In this document: piece by piece, positions 40,840 through 48,066 of the stretch | Layout: every line of letters starts with the position of its first letter | Position numbering within the stretch: the stretch's first letter is position 1 | Assembly: GCF_000244955.1 (NCBI RefSeq) | Contig: NZ_CM001439.1 | Coordinates: 4,831,234-4,895,233 of the forward strand | DNA length: 64,000 bases | From: Saccharomonospora marina XMU15 | GTDB taxonomy: Bacteria; Actinomycetota; Actinomycetes; Mycobacteriales; Pseudonocardiaceae | Reading direction: 5' to 3' | The notes under the pieces: generated by a model | The model's database searches: none | Told to the model about the DNA's origin: nothing | Seen by the model: only the letters and a program-made list of their open reading frames with translations | Position numbers and translations under genes: made by a program

Positions 40840-41295
40840 GGTCCAGCTCCCACAGTAAGCACGGGGTACTCGCTGATCGAGTACGGGATCGCCACCATGA
40901 TCGGGTGACCCCGCGATCCTGCCCGACGACGCCGAGTAAGGAAACCGAAAGGAATGTGAGAAGAATCAGCCGAAGGTCGGCTAACAATGACCACCACCGG
41001 AACGACGTCCGTTCCGACACGCTCGCGCGATAAAGCTATCATAACAAAACCGTGGCGAAATAACCGCCGATTGATTCCAGGGATTCTTCTTCGCGGCGGA
41101 CATTAACCGACCGGGAGGTTTTCTCGTTACCGCTTGCCGCCCGGGGTCGGCACGAGGAGGCAGTGCCGAGCCTGCTGACGGTCATGCGGACCGGGCTCAC
41201 ACCGGCAGCCGGCCACGAGCTTCACACCAAGTCATGGCAGCTGGACAATCACCTCTGACCGCTGGGCACACCGGCTGCGGTACTAGGATCGCCGG
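40840..41295. other. intergenic region between sortase operon and recQ
   Basis: About 455 bp with no supported gene. A short A+T-richer stretch lies at 40935-41115. GTACTCG (40866-40872) and CGAGTAC (40878-40884) form a perfect 7-bp inverted repeat with a 5-nt spacer just upstream of the sortase-operon start, a candidate operator. A -10-like TAGGAT (41284-41289) sits 6 nt before GTG 41296 of recQ. Confidence 0.5.
40866..40884. promoter_or_regulatory. GTACTCG-N5-CGAGTAC inverted repeat
   Basis: A perfect 7-bp inverted repeat 27 bp upstream of the TTG start of the secreted protein/sortase operon. It could be an operator or a leader hairpin. Confidence 0.4.
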
Positions 41296-43101
41296 GTGAG
41301 TTCGTCCGAACCGCTGCGGGTGCTGAAAGAGGTCTTCGGTTACGACTCGTTCCGCGACGGCCAACGCGAGATCGTCGACCACGTCACCTCCGGCGGAGAC
41401 GCCCTCGTGCTGATGCCGACCGGCGGTGGAAAGTCGCTGTGCTACCAGATCCCCGCGCTGGTGCGCGATGGCGTCGGGGTCGTGGTCTCTCCGTTGATCG
41501 CGCTGATGCAGGACCAGGTCGACGCGCTGCGCCACGCGGGTGTGCGCGCGGGCTTTCTCAACTCCACCCAGGACGGCGACCAACGGCGCACGGTAGAGGC
41601 GCAGTTCCTCGCGGGCGAGTTGGACCTGCTTTACCTGGCGCCGGAGCGGCTGCGGCTGGACAGCACCTACCGGCTGCTCGATCGCGGAACGGTTTCGCTG
41701 TTCGCCATCGACGAAGCGCACTGCGTGTCGCAGTGGGGGCACGATTTCCGCCCGGACTACCTCGCGCTGTCGCAGCTGCACGAACGCTGGCCCGAAGTAC
41801 CACGCATCGCGCTCACCGCGACAGCGACCAGGCAGACCCACGACGAGATCGCCACCCGGCTCGGGCTGGAAGCAGCCAAGCACTTCGTGGCGAGTTTCGA
41901 CCGGCCCAACATCCAGTACCGCATCGTCGCGAAACGGGAACCACGCGCCCAATTGCTCGAACTGCTTCGCACCGAGCATTCGGGCGACTGTGGAATCGTC
42001 TACTGCGCCACCCGCAGGTCGGTGGAGGACACGGCGGAGTTCCTGACGCGCAACGCGATCACGGCGCTGCCCTACCACGCCGGATTGGACTCGACCACTC
42101 GCGCGCGGCACCAGGCTCGCTTCCTGCGCGAGGACGGGCTCGTCATGGTGGCCACGATCGCCTTCGGTATGGGGATCGACAAGCCCGACGTCCGCTTCGT
42201 TGCGCACCTGGACCTGCCCAAGTCGATCGAGAGTTACTACCAGGAAACCGGAAGGGCAGGTCGCGACGGGTTGCCCTCCACCGCTTGGCTGGCCTACGGG
42301 CTGCAGGACGTGGTGCAGCAGCGAAAGCTCATCGACGGCTCGGACGGCGACGCCGCGCACCGGCGAAGGCTGGCCACGCACCTCGACGCGATGCTCGCGC
42401 TGTGCGAGACGGTCGAGTGTCGCCGGGCGCGACTGCTTGCCTACTTCGGGCAGGAAAGCGGTCGGTGCGGCAACTGCGACACCTGCCTGTCCCCTCCCCG
42501 GTCCTGGGACGGCACCGTCGCCGCGCAGAAGCTGCTGTCCACCGTGGTACGGCTTCGCAGGGAGCGCGGGCAGCAGTTCGGCGCCGGTCAACTCATCGAC
42601 ATCCTCCGTGGCAAGAAGACGGCCAAGATTGTCCAGCACGGTCACGACAGTCTTTCGGTGTTCGGCGTGGGCACCGACCTCGACGAGTCGCAGTGGCGCG
42701 CGGTGGTGCGGCAGTTGCTGGCGGCGGGCCTGCTCGCGGTGAAGGGCGAGTACGGCACACTCGTCACCACGGAGGCCAGCGACGAGGTGCTGTACCGAGG
42801 CCGGACCGTGCGGCTGCGGGCCGAACCCGAACGGCAGGTGCGCTCGGGCGGGAAACGCGCGGACAAGGTGACCGCTCTCAGCGAGGACGACGCGCCCGTG
42901 TTCGAGCGGCTGCGGGCATGGCGTGCGGCGACGGCCAAGGAACAGGGCGTGCCCGCCTATGTCATCTTCCACGACGCGACGCTACGGGAGATCGCCACAC
43001 GCAGGCCCGCCTCGCTACCCGAACTCGGCTCGGTGAGCGGGGTCGGCCAGAGCAAACTCAGCAAGTACGGCGAGCACGTGCTCCGCGCGATCAACCCTTA
43101 G
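41296..43101 (+). CDS. recQ: RecQ-family ATP-dependent DNA helicase
   Basis: A 601-residue superfamily 2 helicase with 3'-5' polarity expected from the family. Walker A PTGGGKS is at 41-47, DEAH at 139-142, the RecQ-specific SQWGHDFRPDY loop follows, and motif VI is in QETGRAGRDG. The RecQ-C zinc domain has C-x2-C cysteines (CGNCDTC) and a winged helix. An HRDC domain ends the protein (VFERLRAWRAATAKEQGVPA). It acts in recombination and fork repair. GTG 41296 has no Shine-Dalgarno site but a -10-like TAGGAT ends 6 nt upstream, suggesting a leaderless mRNA. Its 3' end overlaps the convergent DedA gene by 11 bp. Confidence 0.95.
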   Translation: MSSSEPLRVLKEVFGYDSFRDGQREIVDHVTSGGDALVLMPTGGGKSLCYQIPALVRDGVGVVVSPLIALMQDQVDALRHAGVRAGFLNSTQDGDQRRTVEAQFLAGELDLLYLAPERLRLDSTYRLLDRGTVSLFAIDEAHCVSQWGHDFRPDYLALSQLHERWPEVPRIALTATATRQTHDEIATRLGLEAAKHFVASFDRPNIQYRIVAKREPRAQLLELLRTEHSGDCGIVYCATRRSVEDTAEFLTRNAITALPYHAGLDSTTRARHQARFLREDGLVMVATIAFGMGIDKPDVRFVAHLDLPKSIESYYQETGRAGRDGLPSTAWLAYGLQDVVQQRKLIDGSDGDAAHRRRLATHLDAMLALCETVECRRARLLAYFGQESGRCGNCDTCLSPPRSWDGTVAAQKLLSTVVRLRRERGQQFGAGQLIDILRGKKTAKIVQHGHDSLSVFGVGTDLDESQWRAVVRQLLAAGLLAVKGEYGTLVTTEASDEVLYRGRTVRLRAEPERQVRSGGKRADKVTALSEDDAPVFERLRAWRAATAKEQGVPAYVIFHDATLREIATRRPASLPELGSVSGVGQSKLSKYGEHVLRAINP

Positions 43102-43711
43102 CACCCCGCCCTGCGCGGCGGCGCTTCACCAACACGACGATCGCGGTCACCACCACGATCAGGCCGAGCACGAGCCAGCCACCGAACCCGACGGCGTCCT
43201 CGAGCTCGCGTACGGCGGTTCCCGCCGCGAACCCGAGGCTGATGTGCAGGGCACACCACGCCGATGCCCCCACGATCACGGCGGGCAGGAAGACTCTCGG
43301 CGGCAATCCCGAGGCACCCGCCGCGGCGGGCAGCAGCGTTCGCAACACCGGAACGAAGATGGCGAACAGCACCGCGAGGGCGCCCCTGCGCCGCAGCGCC
43401 GAGGTGGCTCGGTCCCACGCGTCGGCACCGTAGCGTCGCACCGCCTTGGTGCGGCGCAACCTCGGTCCGAATCTCCTGCCCAGCAGGTATCCCACCGTGT
43501 CTCCCGCGACAGCCGACACCGTCGTCACCGACCACATGAGCAGGAACGACGGCGCCCCCGTGACCGTGGTACCGAGGATCAACAGGGCCGTCTCGCCGGG
43601 AGCGATGAAGCCGAGCCCGAGCGTGCACTCTCCGAAAACGAGCACGCCCGCTGCCGCGAGCAAGCCTGCCTGCGGCAGGCTTCGCAGCCAGTCGAGCAGA
43701 TCGGTGACCAA
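43091..43711 (-). CDS. DedA-family membrane protein
   Basis: A 206-residue DedA/VTT-domain protein with about five to six hydrophobic helices. Family signatures are FGECTLGLGFIAPGETALLI near the start and the FVPVLRTLLPAAAGASGLPP motif. DedA proteins are proposed lipid scramblases/transporters (undecaprenyl phosphate or phospholipids) needed for envelope homeostasis. The C-terminus is Lys/Arg-rich and cytosolic. The start appears to be TTG 43711, preceded by AAAGGT. It overlaps recQ end-to-end. Confidence 0.87.
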   Translation of the reverse strand: MVTDLLDWLRSLPQAGLLAAAGVLVFGECTLGLGFIAPGETALLILGTTVTGAPSFLLMWSVTTVSAVAGDTVGYLLGRRFGPRLRRTKAVRRYGADAWDRATSALRRRGALAVLFAIFVPVLRTLLPAAAGASGLPPRVFLPAVIVGASAWCALHISLGFAAGTAVRELEDAVGFGGWLVLGLIVVVTAIVVLVKRRRAGRGAKG

Positions 43712-44078
43712 TGTGAATGACCTTTCAATGCCCGAGAAATCGGCCGACGTTCACTCCATCGAAGCATCCAAGAAACGGGAAAACCAACGCAAAGCATCCG
43801 ACTCGCACACCGATTACGGTTTCCGACATAGCTTGATCGTGTAAAAGTCACTCAACGTGACCACAACCACCTCGCATAATCCCTGGTCGACGCCAACGCG
43901 GCTCGGCACGCCGAACAACGCCATGATTCCACGGGATCACCCTTTTTAGTGAAGCGACACGTCCGCTCAGCCGCGCGTGCGAACCGGATTCACCCTTATA
44001 GTTTCTGGCGCGGTTGCGGTTGATCAAACGACCCGCAGCACCCTAATCGTCAACACAAGCCGATAAGGAATGAGCAAC
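43712..44078. other. A+T-richer intergenic region before small secreted protein
   Basis: About 365 bp, no supported gene. It contains a near-repeat of 17 bases (43934-43950 and 43986-44002, sharing GGAT(T)CACCCTT..TAGT). The second copy includes TATAGT, a plausible -10 element for the secreted protein gene. Confidence 0.5.
43934..44002 (+). promoter_or_regulatory. direct repeats sharing GGAT(T)CACCCTT
   Basis: GGATCACCCTTTTTAGT (43934-43950) and GGATTCACCCTTATAGT (43986-44002), 52 bp apart, both oriented toward the secreted protein gene. They may be tandem promoters or activator sites. Confidence 0.45.
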
Positions 44079-44402
44079 GTGTTCAAAAAAACCGCATTTG
44101 TCGCGACAACCGCGGCCGGACTGCTGATGCTCGGCTCCCCCGCCTTCGCCTGGGAAGGCGACGACATCGAGGTCAACGAGTACCACAGCAACGACACCTA
44201 CACCGCGCAGTACGGCCTCATCAACGTCAACAACGTGCTCAACGACAACAACATCGGCATCTGCGACAACAACGTCGGCGCGCAGATCGGCGACCTGCTC
44301 AACGGCGTCAGCGTCCCGGTCCTGTCCCCCGACGCGAACAGTGCGGGCTTCAACATCACCGAGAAGACCTGTGTCGCGGAGGCGGAGCAGACCGAGTACT
44401 GA
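44079..44402 (+). CDS. small secreted Asn-rich protein, possibly surface-assembling
   Basis: A 107-residue exported protein: signal peptide to about residue 24 (AGLLMLGSPAFA-W), then an Asn/Asp-rich mature part (YGLINVNNVLNDNNIGICDN) with alternating hydrophobic and Asn residues and two cysteines (GICDN and EKTCV). The pattern recalls small amyloid-like surface proteins of actinomycetes such as chaplins and rodlins, but it lacks a chaplin domain, so the likeness is only compositional. GTG 44079 has AAGGA at a workable distance; the in-frame ATG 44070 abuts that AAGGA and is the alternative. It is followed by a hairpin. Confidence 0.72.
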   Translation: MFKKTAFVATTAAGLLMLGSPAFAWEGDDIEVNEYHSNDTYTAQYGLINVNNVLNDNNIGICDNNVGAQIGDLLNGVSVPVLSPDANSAGFNITEKTCVAEAEQTEY

Positions 44403-44432
44403 TCCGAACCAGCACCTCGCACTCCCTGGAAC

Positions 44433-44468
44433 GCGCGGGTGGGAGCCGGTCACGGCACCCACCCGCGC
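44433..44468. terminator. bidirectional hairpin between secreted protein and cysQ
   Basis: Perfect 11-bp arms (GCGCGGGTGGG with CCCACCCGCGC), 14-nt loop, in the 74-bp gap between convergent genes. Confidence 0.7.
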
Positions 44469-44476
44469 AGGTGTGT

Positions 44477-45223
44477 CTACCGAGCGTGCTCACCGAGCGC
44501 GGCGAGCATCGGCTCGGCCAACTCCGGACGGCAGATCAGCAGGTCTGGAAGGTAGGGGTCCGGCGAGTTGTAACGGAGCGCGGAACCGTCGATGCGGCAG
44601 GCGCGCAGCCCCGCGGCCAGCACCACACCCACGGGCGCGGCCGAGTCCCACTCGTACTGCCCACCGGCGTGCAGGTAGGCATGGGCCTCGCCACGTAGCA
44701 CCGCCATCGCCTTCGCGCCTGCGGAACCCATGGGCACCAACTCCGCGTCCACGGACCCGGCTACCGCCTCGGCGAACGCGGGTGGCCGGGTGTCGCTGAC
44801 CAGTATCCGCGTTCGCCCAGGTCCCGGGCTCTGCGCGACGACATCGTCGCTGGCGTAGACCCGGGCAAGGTCGGGCTGAGCGACCGCCGCGGCGGTGATG
44901 CCCTTACCTGCCTCCCACAAGGCGACGTGCACCGCCCAGTCCGGCCGCCGGCCGAGACCGAACTCCCTCGTCCCGTCGAGCGGGTCGATGATCCAGACCC
45001 GGTCCGCCTCGAGACGCGCGGAGGAGTCGGCCGACTCCTCGGTCAGCACGGCGTCGCCCGGCCGCTCCTGCGCGAGCCGCCGCAACAGCAGCTCGTTCGA
45101 CAGCGAGTCGCCGCGCTTGCCGAGTTCCTTCGGGCCGAGGTCGGCCGAGTCCGAACGTAGCTCGTGCAGCAGTTCGCCTGCCTGCTGCGCCAGCGTCGCC
45201 GCCAGTCGTGCGTCAGTTGTCAC
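44477..45223 (-). CDS. cysQ: CysQ: 3'(2'),5'-bisphosphate nucleotidase
   Basis: A 248-residue FIG-superfamily phosphatase that removes the 3' phosphate from PAP or PAPS, relieving product inhibition of sulfotransferases. Metal-site motifs are LTEES (60-64), DPLDGT (80-85) and a late WDSAAP (about 200). The GKRGDSLSNELL segment fits the lithium-sensitive CysQ subgroup. GTG 45223 starts the protein; a longer in-frame ORF reads through the upstream promoter. It is divergent from the SnoaL-like gene and close to the PAPS sulfotransferase, matching a role in recycling its product. Confidence 0.9.
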   Translation of the reverse strand: MTTDARLAATLAQQAGELLHELRSDSADLGPKELGKRGDSLSNELLLRRLAQERPGDAVLTEESADSSARLEADRVWIIDPLDGTREFGLGRRPDWAVHVALWEAGKGITAAAVAQPDLARVYASDDVVAQSPGPGRTRILVSDTRPPAFAEAVAGSVDAELVPMGSAGAKAMAVLRGEAHAYLHAGGQYEWDSAAPVGVVLAAGLRACRIDGSALRYNSPDPYLPDLLICRPELAEPMLAALGEHAR

Positions 45224-45285
45224 CGTCCTAGCAAAGCAAGTCCGGCCAGCGGCCCCGCCCCCGGGTAGCCACCGCACCAGAAAAC

Positions 45286-45299
45286 TGAAACAAGTTCTT
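45286..45299. promoter_or_regulatory. weak KstR-like box before SnoaL-like gene
   Basis: TGAAACAAGTTCTT keeps the AAC-N2-GTT core of the KstR motif and matches 9 of the 12 informative positions of TAGAAC-N2-GTTCTA. It lies between divergent cysQ and the SnoaL-like gene. Weak on its own; the nearby perfect box makes it worth noting. Confidence 0.35.
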
Positions 45300-45333
45300 G
45301 CAACGGGAAGCGAGCGCGGCCAAGCTTGGGCCC

Positions 45334-45804
45334 ATGGATCTCACCTCGCTGGAACAGATCAAGCGACTCAAGTACCGGTACCTGCGCTGCGTGGACCTCA
45401 AACGCTGGGACGAGTTGTCCGAGGTGTTCACCACCGACGCGACCGCGTGTTACGGAACTTCCGCCTACGGCGAGCCGCTGAGTTTCACCGGACGCGACGC
45501 CATCCTCGGCTTCCTGCGGGACAAGCTCAGCCCCGCCATCATCACCACGCACTTCGCCTCCCAGCCGGAGATCGACATCGACGGTGACACCGCCACCGGC
45601 ACGTGGTGTTTCCAGGACACCGTGATCGCGACGGAATACCGCACGGTGATCACGGGAGCCGCGTTCTACGAGGACCGCTACCGGCGCTGCTCCGACGGCG
45701 CGTGGCGGATCGAGCACACCGGTTACAAGCGCACCTACGAGGCGATGCTGTCGCTCGACGACCTGCCCAGCTTCCGGCTGACCACACCTTTGACCACTGA
45801 GTAG
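45334..45804 (+). CDS. SnoaL/NTF2-like small-domain protein
   Basis: A 156-residue NTF2-fold protein of the SnoaL-like type: helix EQIKRLKYRYLRCVDLKRWD, ELSEVFTTDATACYG, then strand segments TTHFASQPEIDIDGDTATGT and FYEDRYRRCSDGAWRIEHTG. Members include ketosteroid isomerases, cyclases and dehydratases; the conserved acidic and Tyr residues would allow acid-base catalysis on a small hydrophobic ligand. ATG 45334 was chosen because residues before it look non-coding. Its TAG stop overlaps a perfect KstR-type palindrome that precedes the sulfotransferase gene, and a weaker box lies in front of it. Confidence 0.83.
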   Translation: MDLTSLEQIKRLKYRYLRCVDLKRWDELSEVFTTDATACYGTSAYGEPLSFTGRDAILGFLRDKLSPAIITTHFASQPEIDIDGDTATGTWCFQDTVIATEYRTVITGAAFYEDRYRRCSDGAWRIEHTGYKRTYEAMLSLDDLPSFRLTTPLTTE

Positions 45805-45819
45805 AACCGGTTCTAGTAT
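45790..45819 (+). promoter_or_regulatory. promoter TTGACC-N18-TAGTAT for the sulfotransferase
   Basis: -35 TTGACC at 45790-45795 and -10 TAGTAT at 45814-45819, 18-bp spacer. The KstR-type palindrome 45802-45815 sits in the spacer and reaches the -10, the ideal place for a repressor. Confidence 0.65.
45802..45815. promoter_or_regulatory. perfect KstR-type operator TAGAACCGGTTCTA
   Basis: A perfect 14-bp palindrome matching TNNAACNNGTTNNA. It overlaps the SnoaL-like stop codon and lies in the sulfotransferase promoter. Its arms are identical to those of the box at 13306-13319. Confidence 0.8.
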
Positions 45820-45862
45820 CCGGTTCGACCGGCCCTTCGGTCCATTCCACAGGGAGCAGCTG

Positions 45863-46987
45863 ATGAGTGTGGGCACCGTGCGCGAACTGCACGCCTCCGC
45901 CACGAAGATCACCGGGCTGGACGACTTCGGTGAGGACGACTACACCGACGGCCTGGAAGTGCTGCTGGAGTCGTACGAGCGCGAGGCGGGGCTCACCGAG
46001 GTCGGCGCCAGGATGAAGCGCTCGTTCCTGCGTGGTGCCCTTGTGGCTCGCCTGCTCAGCGAGCAGGCGTGGCGAAGTCGTCCCGAGCACGCCACGGTGC
46101 CGATCGAGCGGCCGATCTTCGTGACGGGGCTGCCGCGCACCGGAACGACCGCGTTGCACCGGTTGCTCACGGCCGACCCGGCACACCAAGGTCTCGAGGT
46201 CTGGCTGACGGAGGTGCCGCAACCGCGCCCTCCGCGCGACACCTGGGCGGACAATCCGGTGTTCCAGCGGATCCAGGCGGGCTACGAACGCTTTCACGTG
46301 CAGCGCCCCGAGTTCATGGGCGTGCATGCCATGTCGGCCGACATGGTCGAGGAGTGCTGGCAGTTGCTGCGGCAGTCGATGCGCTCGGTTTCCTACGAGT
46401 GCCTCGCACACCTGCCGACCTACTCCGACTGGCTCGCCAAGCAGAACTGGACCCCGGCCTACCGCAGGCACAAGCGCAACCTGCAATTGATCGGCCTGCC
46501 CGACCGCGACCGCCGCTGGGTGCTCAAGAACCCCAGCCACCTGTTCGCACTGGACGCGCTCCTGTCGGTGTACCCGGATGCACTGGTGATCCAGACCCAC
46601 CGGCAGCCGAGCGTGGCGATCGCGTCGGTGTGCAGTCTCAACGCACAGGCGTCGGCGCAGTGGTCCACGGTCTACCAGGGCGAGGTGGTCGGCCGCGACC
46701 AGCTCGAACTGTGGGCTCGCGGGCTGCGGACGTTCACCGCCGAACGCGCGAAGCACGACCAGAGCCGGTTCTACGACGTGGCCTACGACGACTTCGTCGC
46801 CGACCCGATCGGCACCGTGGAACGGATATACGCCCATTTCGACCTGCCGCTGACCGAAACGGCCACGGCAGCGATGCGCGCGATGCACGAGCAGAGCTCC
46901 AGCGGCGCCAGCAAGCCGGCGCACACCTACGCCCTCGCCGACTTCGGCCTCACCGAACAGCAGGTCAACGAGCGCTTCGCGTGCTGA
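45863..46987 (+). CDS. PAPS-dependent sulfotransferase (Rv3529c-like)
   Basis: A 374-residue sulfotransferase that moves a sulfonate group from PAPS to an alcohol or similar acceptor. The 5'-phosphosulfate loop is TGLPRTGTT at 88-96 after strand RPIFVTG. The 3'-phosphate-binding region is VIQTHRQPSVAIASVCS. The C-terminal part (FDLPLTETATAAMRAMHEQS) is typical of the actinobacterial subgroup that includes mycobacterial Rv3529c, recalled as a KstR-regulon gene. A GGGAG site precedes ATG 45863. A KstR-type palindrome lies in its promoter. Steroid or steroid-derived acceptor is inferred. The third 21-bp repeat array begins 5 bp after its stop. Confidence 0.9.
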   Translation: MSVGTVRELHASATKITGLDDFGEDDYTDGLEVLLESYEREAGLTEVGARMKRSFLRGALVARLLSEQAWRSRPEHATVPIERPIFVTGLPRTGTTALHRLLTADPAHQGLEVWLTEVPQPRPPRDTWADNPVFQRIQAGYERFHVQRPEFMGVHAMSADMVEECWQLLRQSMRSVSYECLAHLPTYSDWLAKQNWTPAYRRHKRNLQLIGLPDRDRRWVLKNPSHLFALDALLSVYPDALVIQTHRQPSVAIASVCSLNAQASAQWSTVYQGEVVGRDQLELWARGLRTFTAERAKHDQSRFYDVAYDDFVADPIGTVERIYAHFDLPLTETATAAMRAMHEQSSSGASKPAHTYALADFGLTEQQVNERFAC

Positions 46988-46992
46988 GCCCC

Positions 46993-47118
46993 GCGAGTCC
47001 CCCGCTCCTGCCCACGAACTCTGCGCTCCTGCCCGCGAGTTCTGCGCTCCTGCCCGCGAGTTCTGCGCTCCCACCCGCGAGTTCTGCGCTCCCGCCCGCG
47101 AACTGTGCATTCACGGTC
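46993..47118 (+). repeat. 21-bp tandem repeat array, locus 3
   Basis: Six units start at 46993, 47014, 47035, 47056, 47077 and 47098, exactly 21 bp apart. The first reads GCGAGTCCCCCGCTC, middle units GCGAGTTCTGCGCTC, and the last GCGAACTGTGCATTC. The array starts 5 bp after the sulfotransferase stop, in the same direction, and its last unit overlaps the stop codon of the convergent LysR gene (47111). Confidence 0.93.
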
Positions 47119-47995
47119 GCGGACCGACAGCGCACTCGCGAGCCAGCACCCGCAGGAACTCGGCGGTGAGCGGATCGGGGGCGGATCGCGTGTACGCGGC
47201 CAGCGTGCGCCGCACCGACGGCCTCGGCCGCAACACCCTGCCCTCGAACCGCGGCGCGACGATGTTGGCCGGTACGAGGGCAGGCCCGAGTCCGGACGCC
47301 GCGAGCACCGGCACCGCCGCGCTCTGCTCGGTGCGAACCGAGACGCGGGGCCGAAACCCCGCGGCCGCACAGGCCTGGTCGACGATGTCGGCGAGGCCGT
47401 TGCCGGGCGCGTAGTGCACCCACGCACTGCCTGCCAACTCGGCGAGCTCGACCTCCCCCGACTCGCCCGCCTCGAAATCCGGCGGCACCACAACGACGAA
47501 CTCCTCCACCCCCAGCGTCCGCACCGTGCCCTCCCAGTCCGACGGTTGCGGGCCCACTGCCACATCGGCCTGTCCCTGTGCCATGCCCTCGCGCAACTCG
47601 TCGGCGTGCCTGTACTCGTGGAGTCTGATATGGACAGAAGGGTAGTCCTGGCTCCAGCGACGCAGCGCCGGCGGTAGCACGCCGAGACTCATGGAGTACA
47701 CCGTCGCCAGTTCCAGTTCGGCCCGTTCGAGGCCGAACGCCTGGCGCGCGGCGCAACTCGCCCGCCGCGCGTCCGCGAGGGCCGCCCGCGCGTGCGGCAA
47801 CATCGCGCGCCCCATCGGCGTCAGCCGCACCGCTCGCGGTAGCCGTTCGAGCAGCGGACCTCCCACCGACCGTTCCAGCACGCGGACCTGGTGTGACAGC
47901 GCGGGCTGAGTCACGTGCAGCACCTCCGCCGCTCGCGTGAACGACCCCTGTTCGGCGATGGCCACCAGGTACTCCAGTTGCCGCAGACTTGCCAT
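47111..47995 (-). CDS. LysR-family transcriptional regulator
   Basis: A 294-residue LysR-type regulator. Residues 1-60 are the winged HTH (LRQLEYLVAIAEQGSFTRAA, then LHVTQPALSHQVRVLERSVG). The rest is a periplasmic-binding-fold effector domain (ELATVYSMSLGVLPPALRRW onward). It is divergent from the PRISE-type reductase with a 71-bp gap, the standard LysR arrangement, so it most likely activates that gene in response to a small ligand. It ends inside the third 21-bp array. Confidence 0.9.
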   Translation of the reverse strand: MASLRQLEYLVAIAEQGSFTRAAEVLHVTQPALSHQVRVLERSVGGPLLERLPRAVRLTPMGRAMLPHARAALADARRASCAARQAFGLERAELELATVYSMSLGVLPPALRRWSQDYPSVHIRLHEYRHADELREGMAQGQADVAVGPQPSDWEGTVRTLGVEEFVVVVPPDFEAGESGEVELAELAGSAWVHYAPGNGLADIVDQACAAAGFRPRVSVRTEQSAAVPVLAASGLGPALVPANIVAPRFEGRVLRPRPSVRRTLAAYTRSAPDPLTAEFLRVLARECAVGPRP

Positions 47996-48066
47996 GAGTG
48001 AATCTTATCATCTTGGTGAAATACTTGACTTGGACTTATGCATGCTGGTCGAGCAGGCTCACAGGC

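Noticed and set aside
44079-44402. Chaplin
   Set aside because: Signal peptide and Asn-rich hydrophobic pattern are suggestive, but the conserved chaplin domain is absent.
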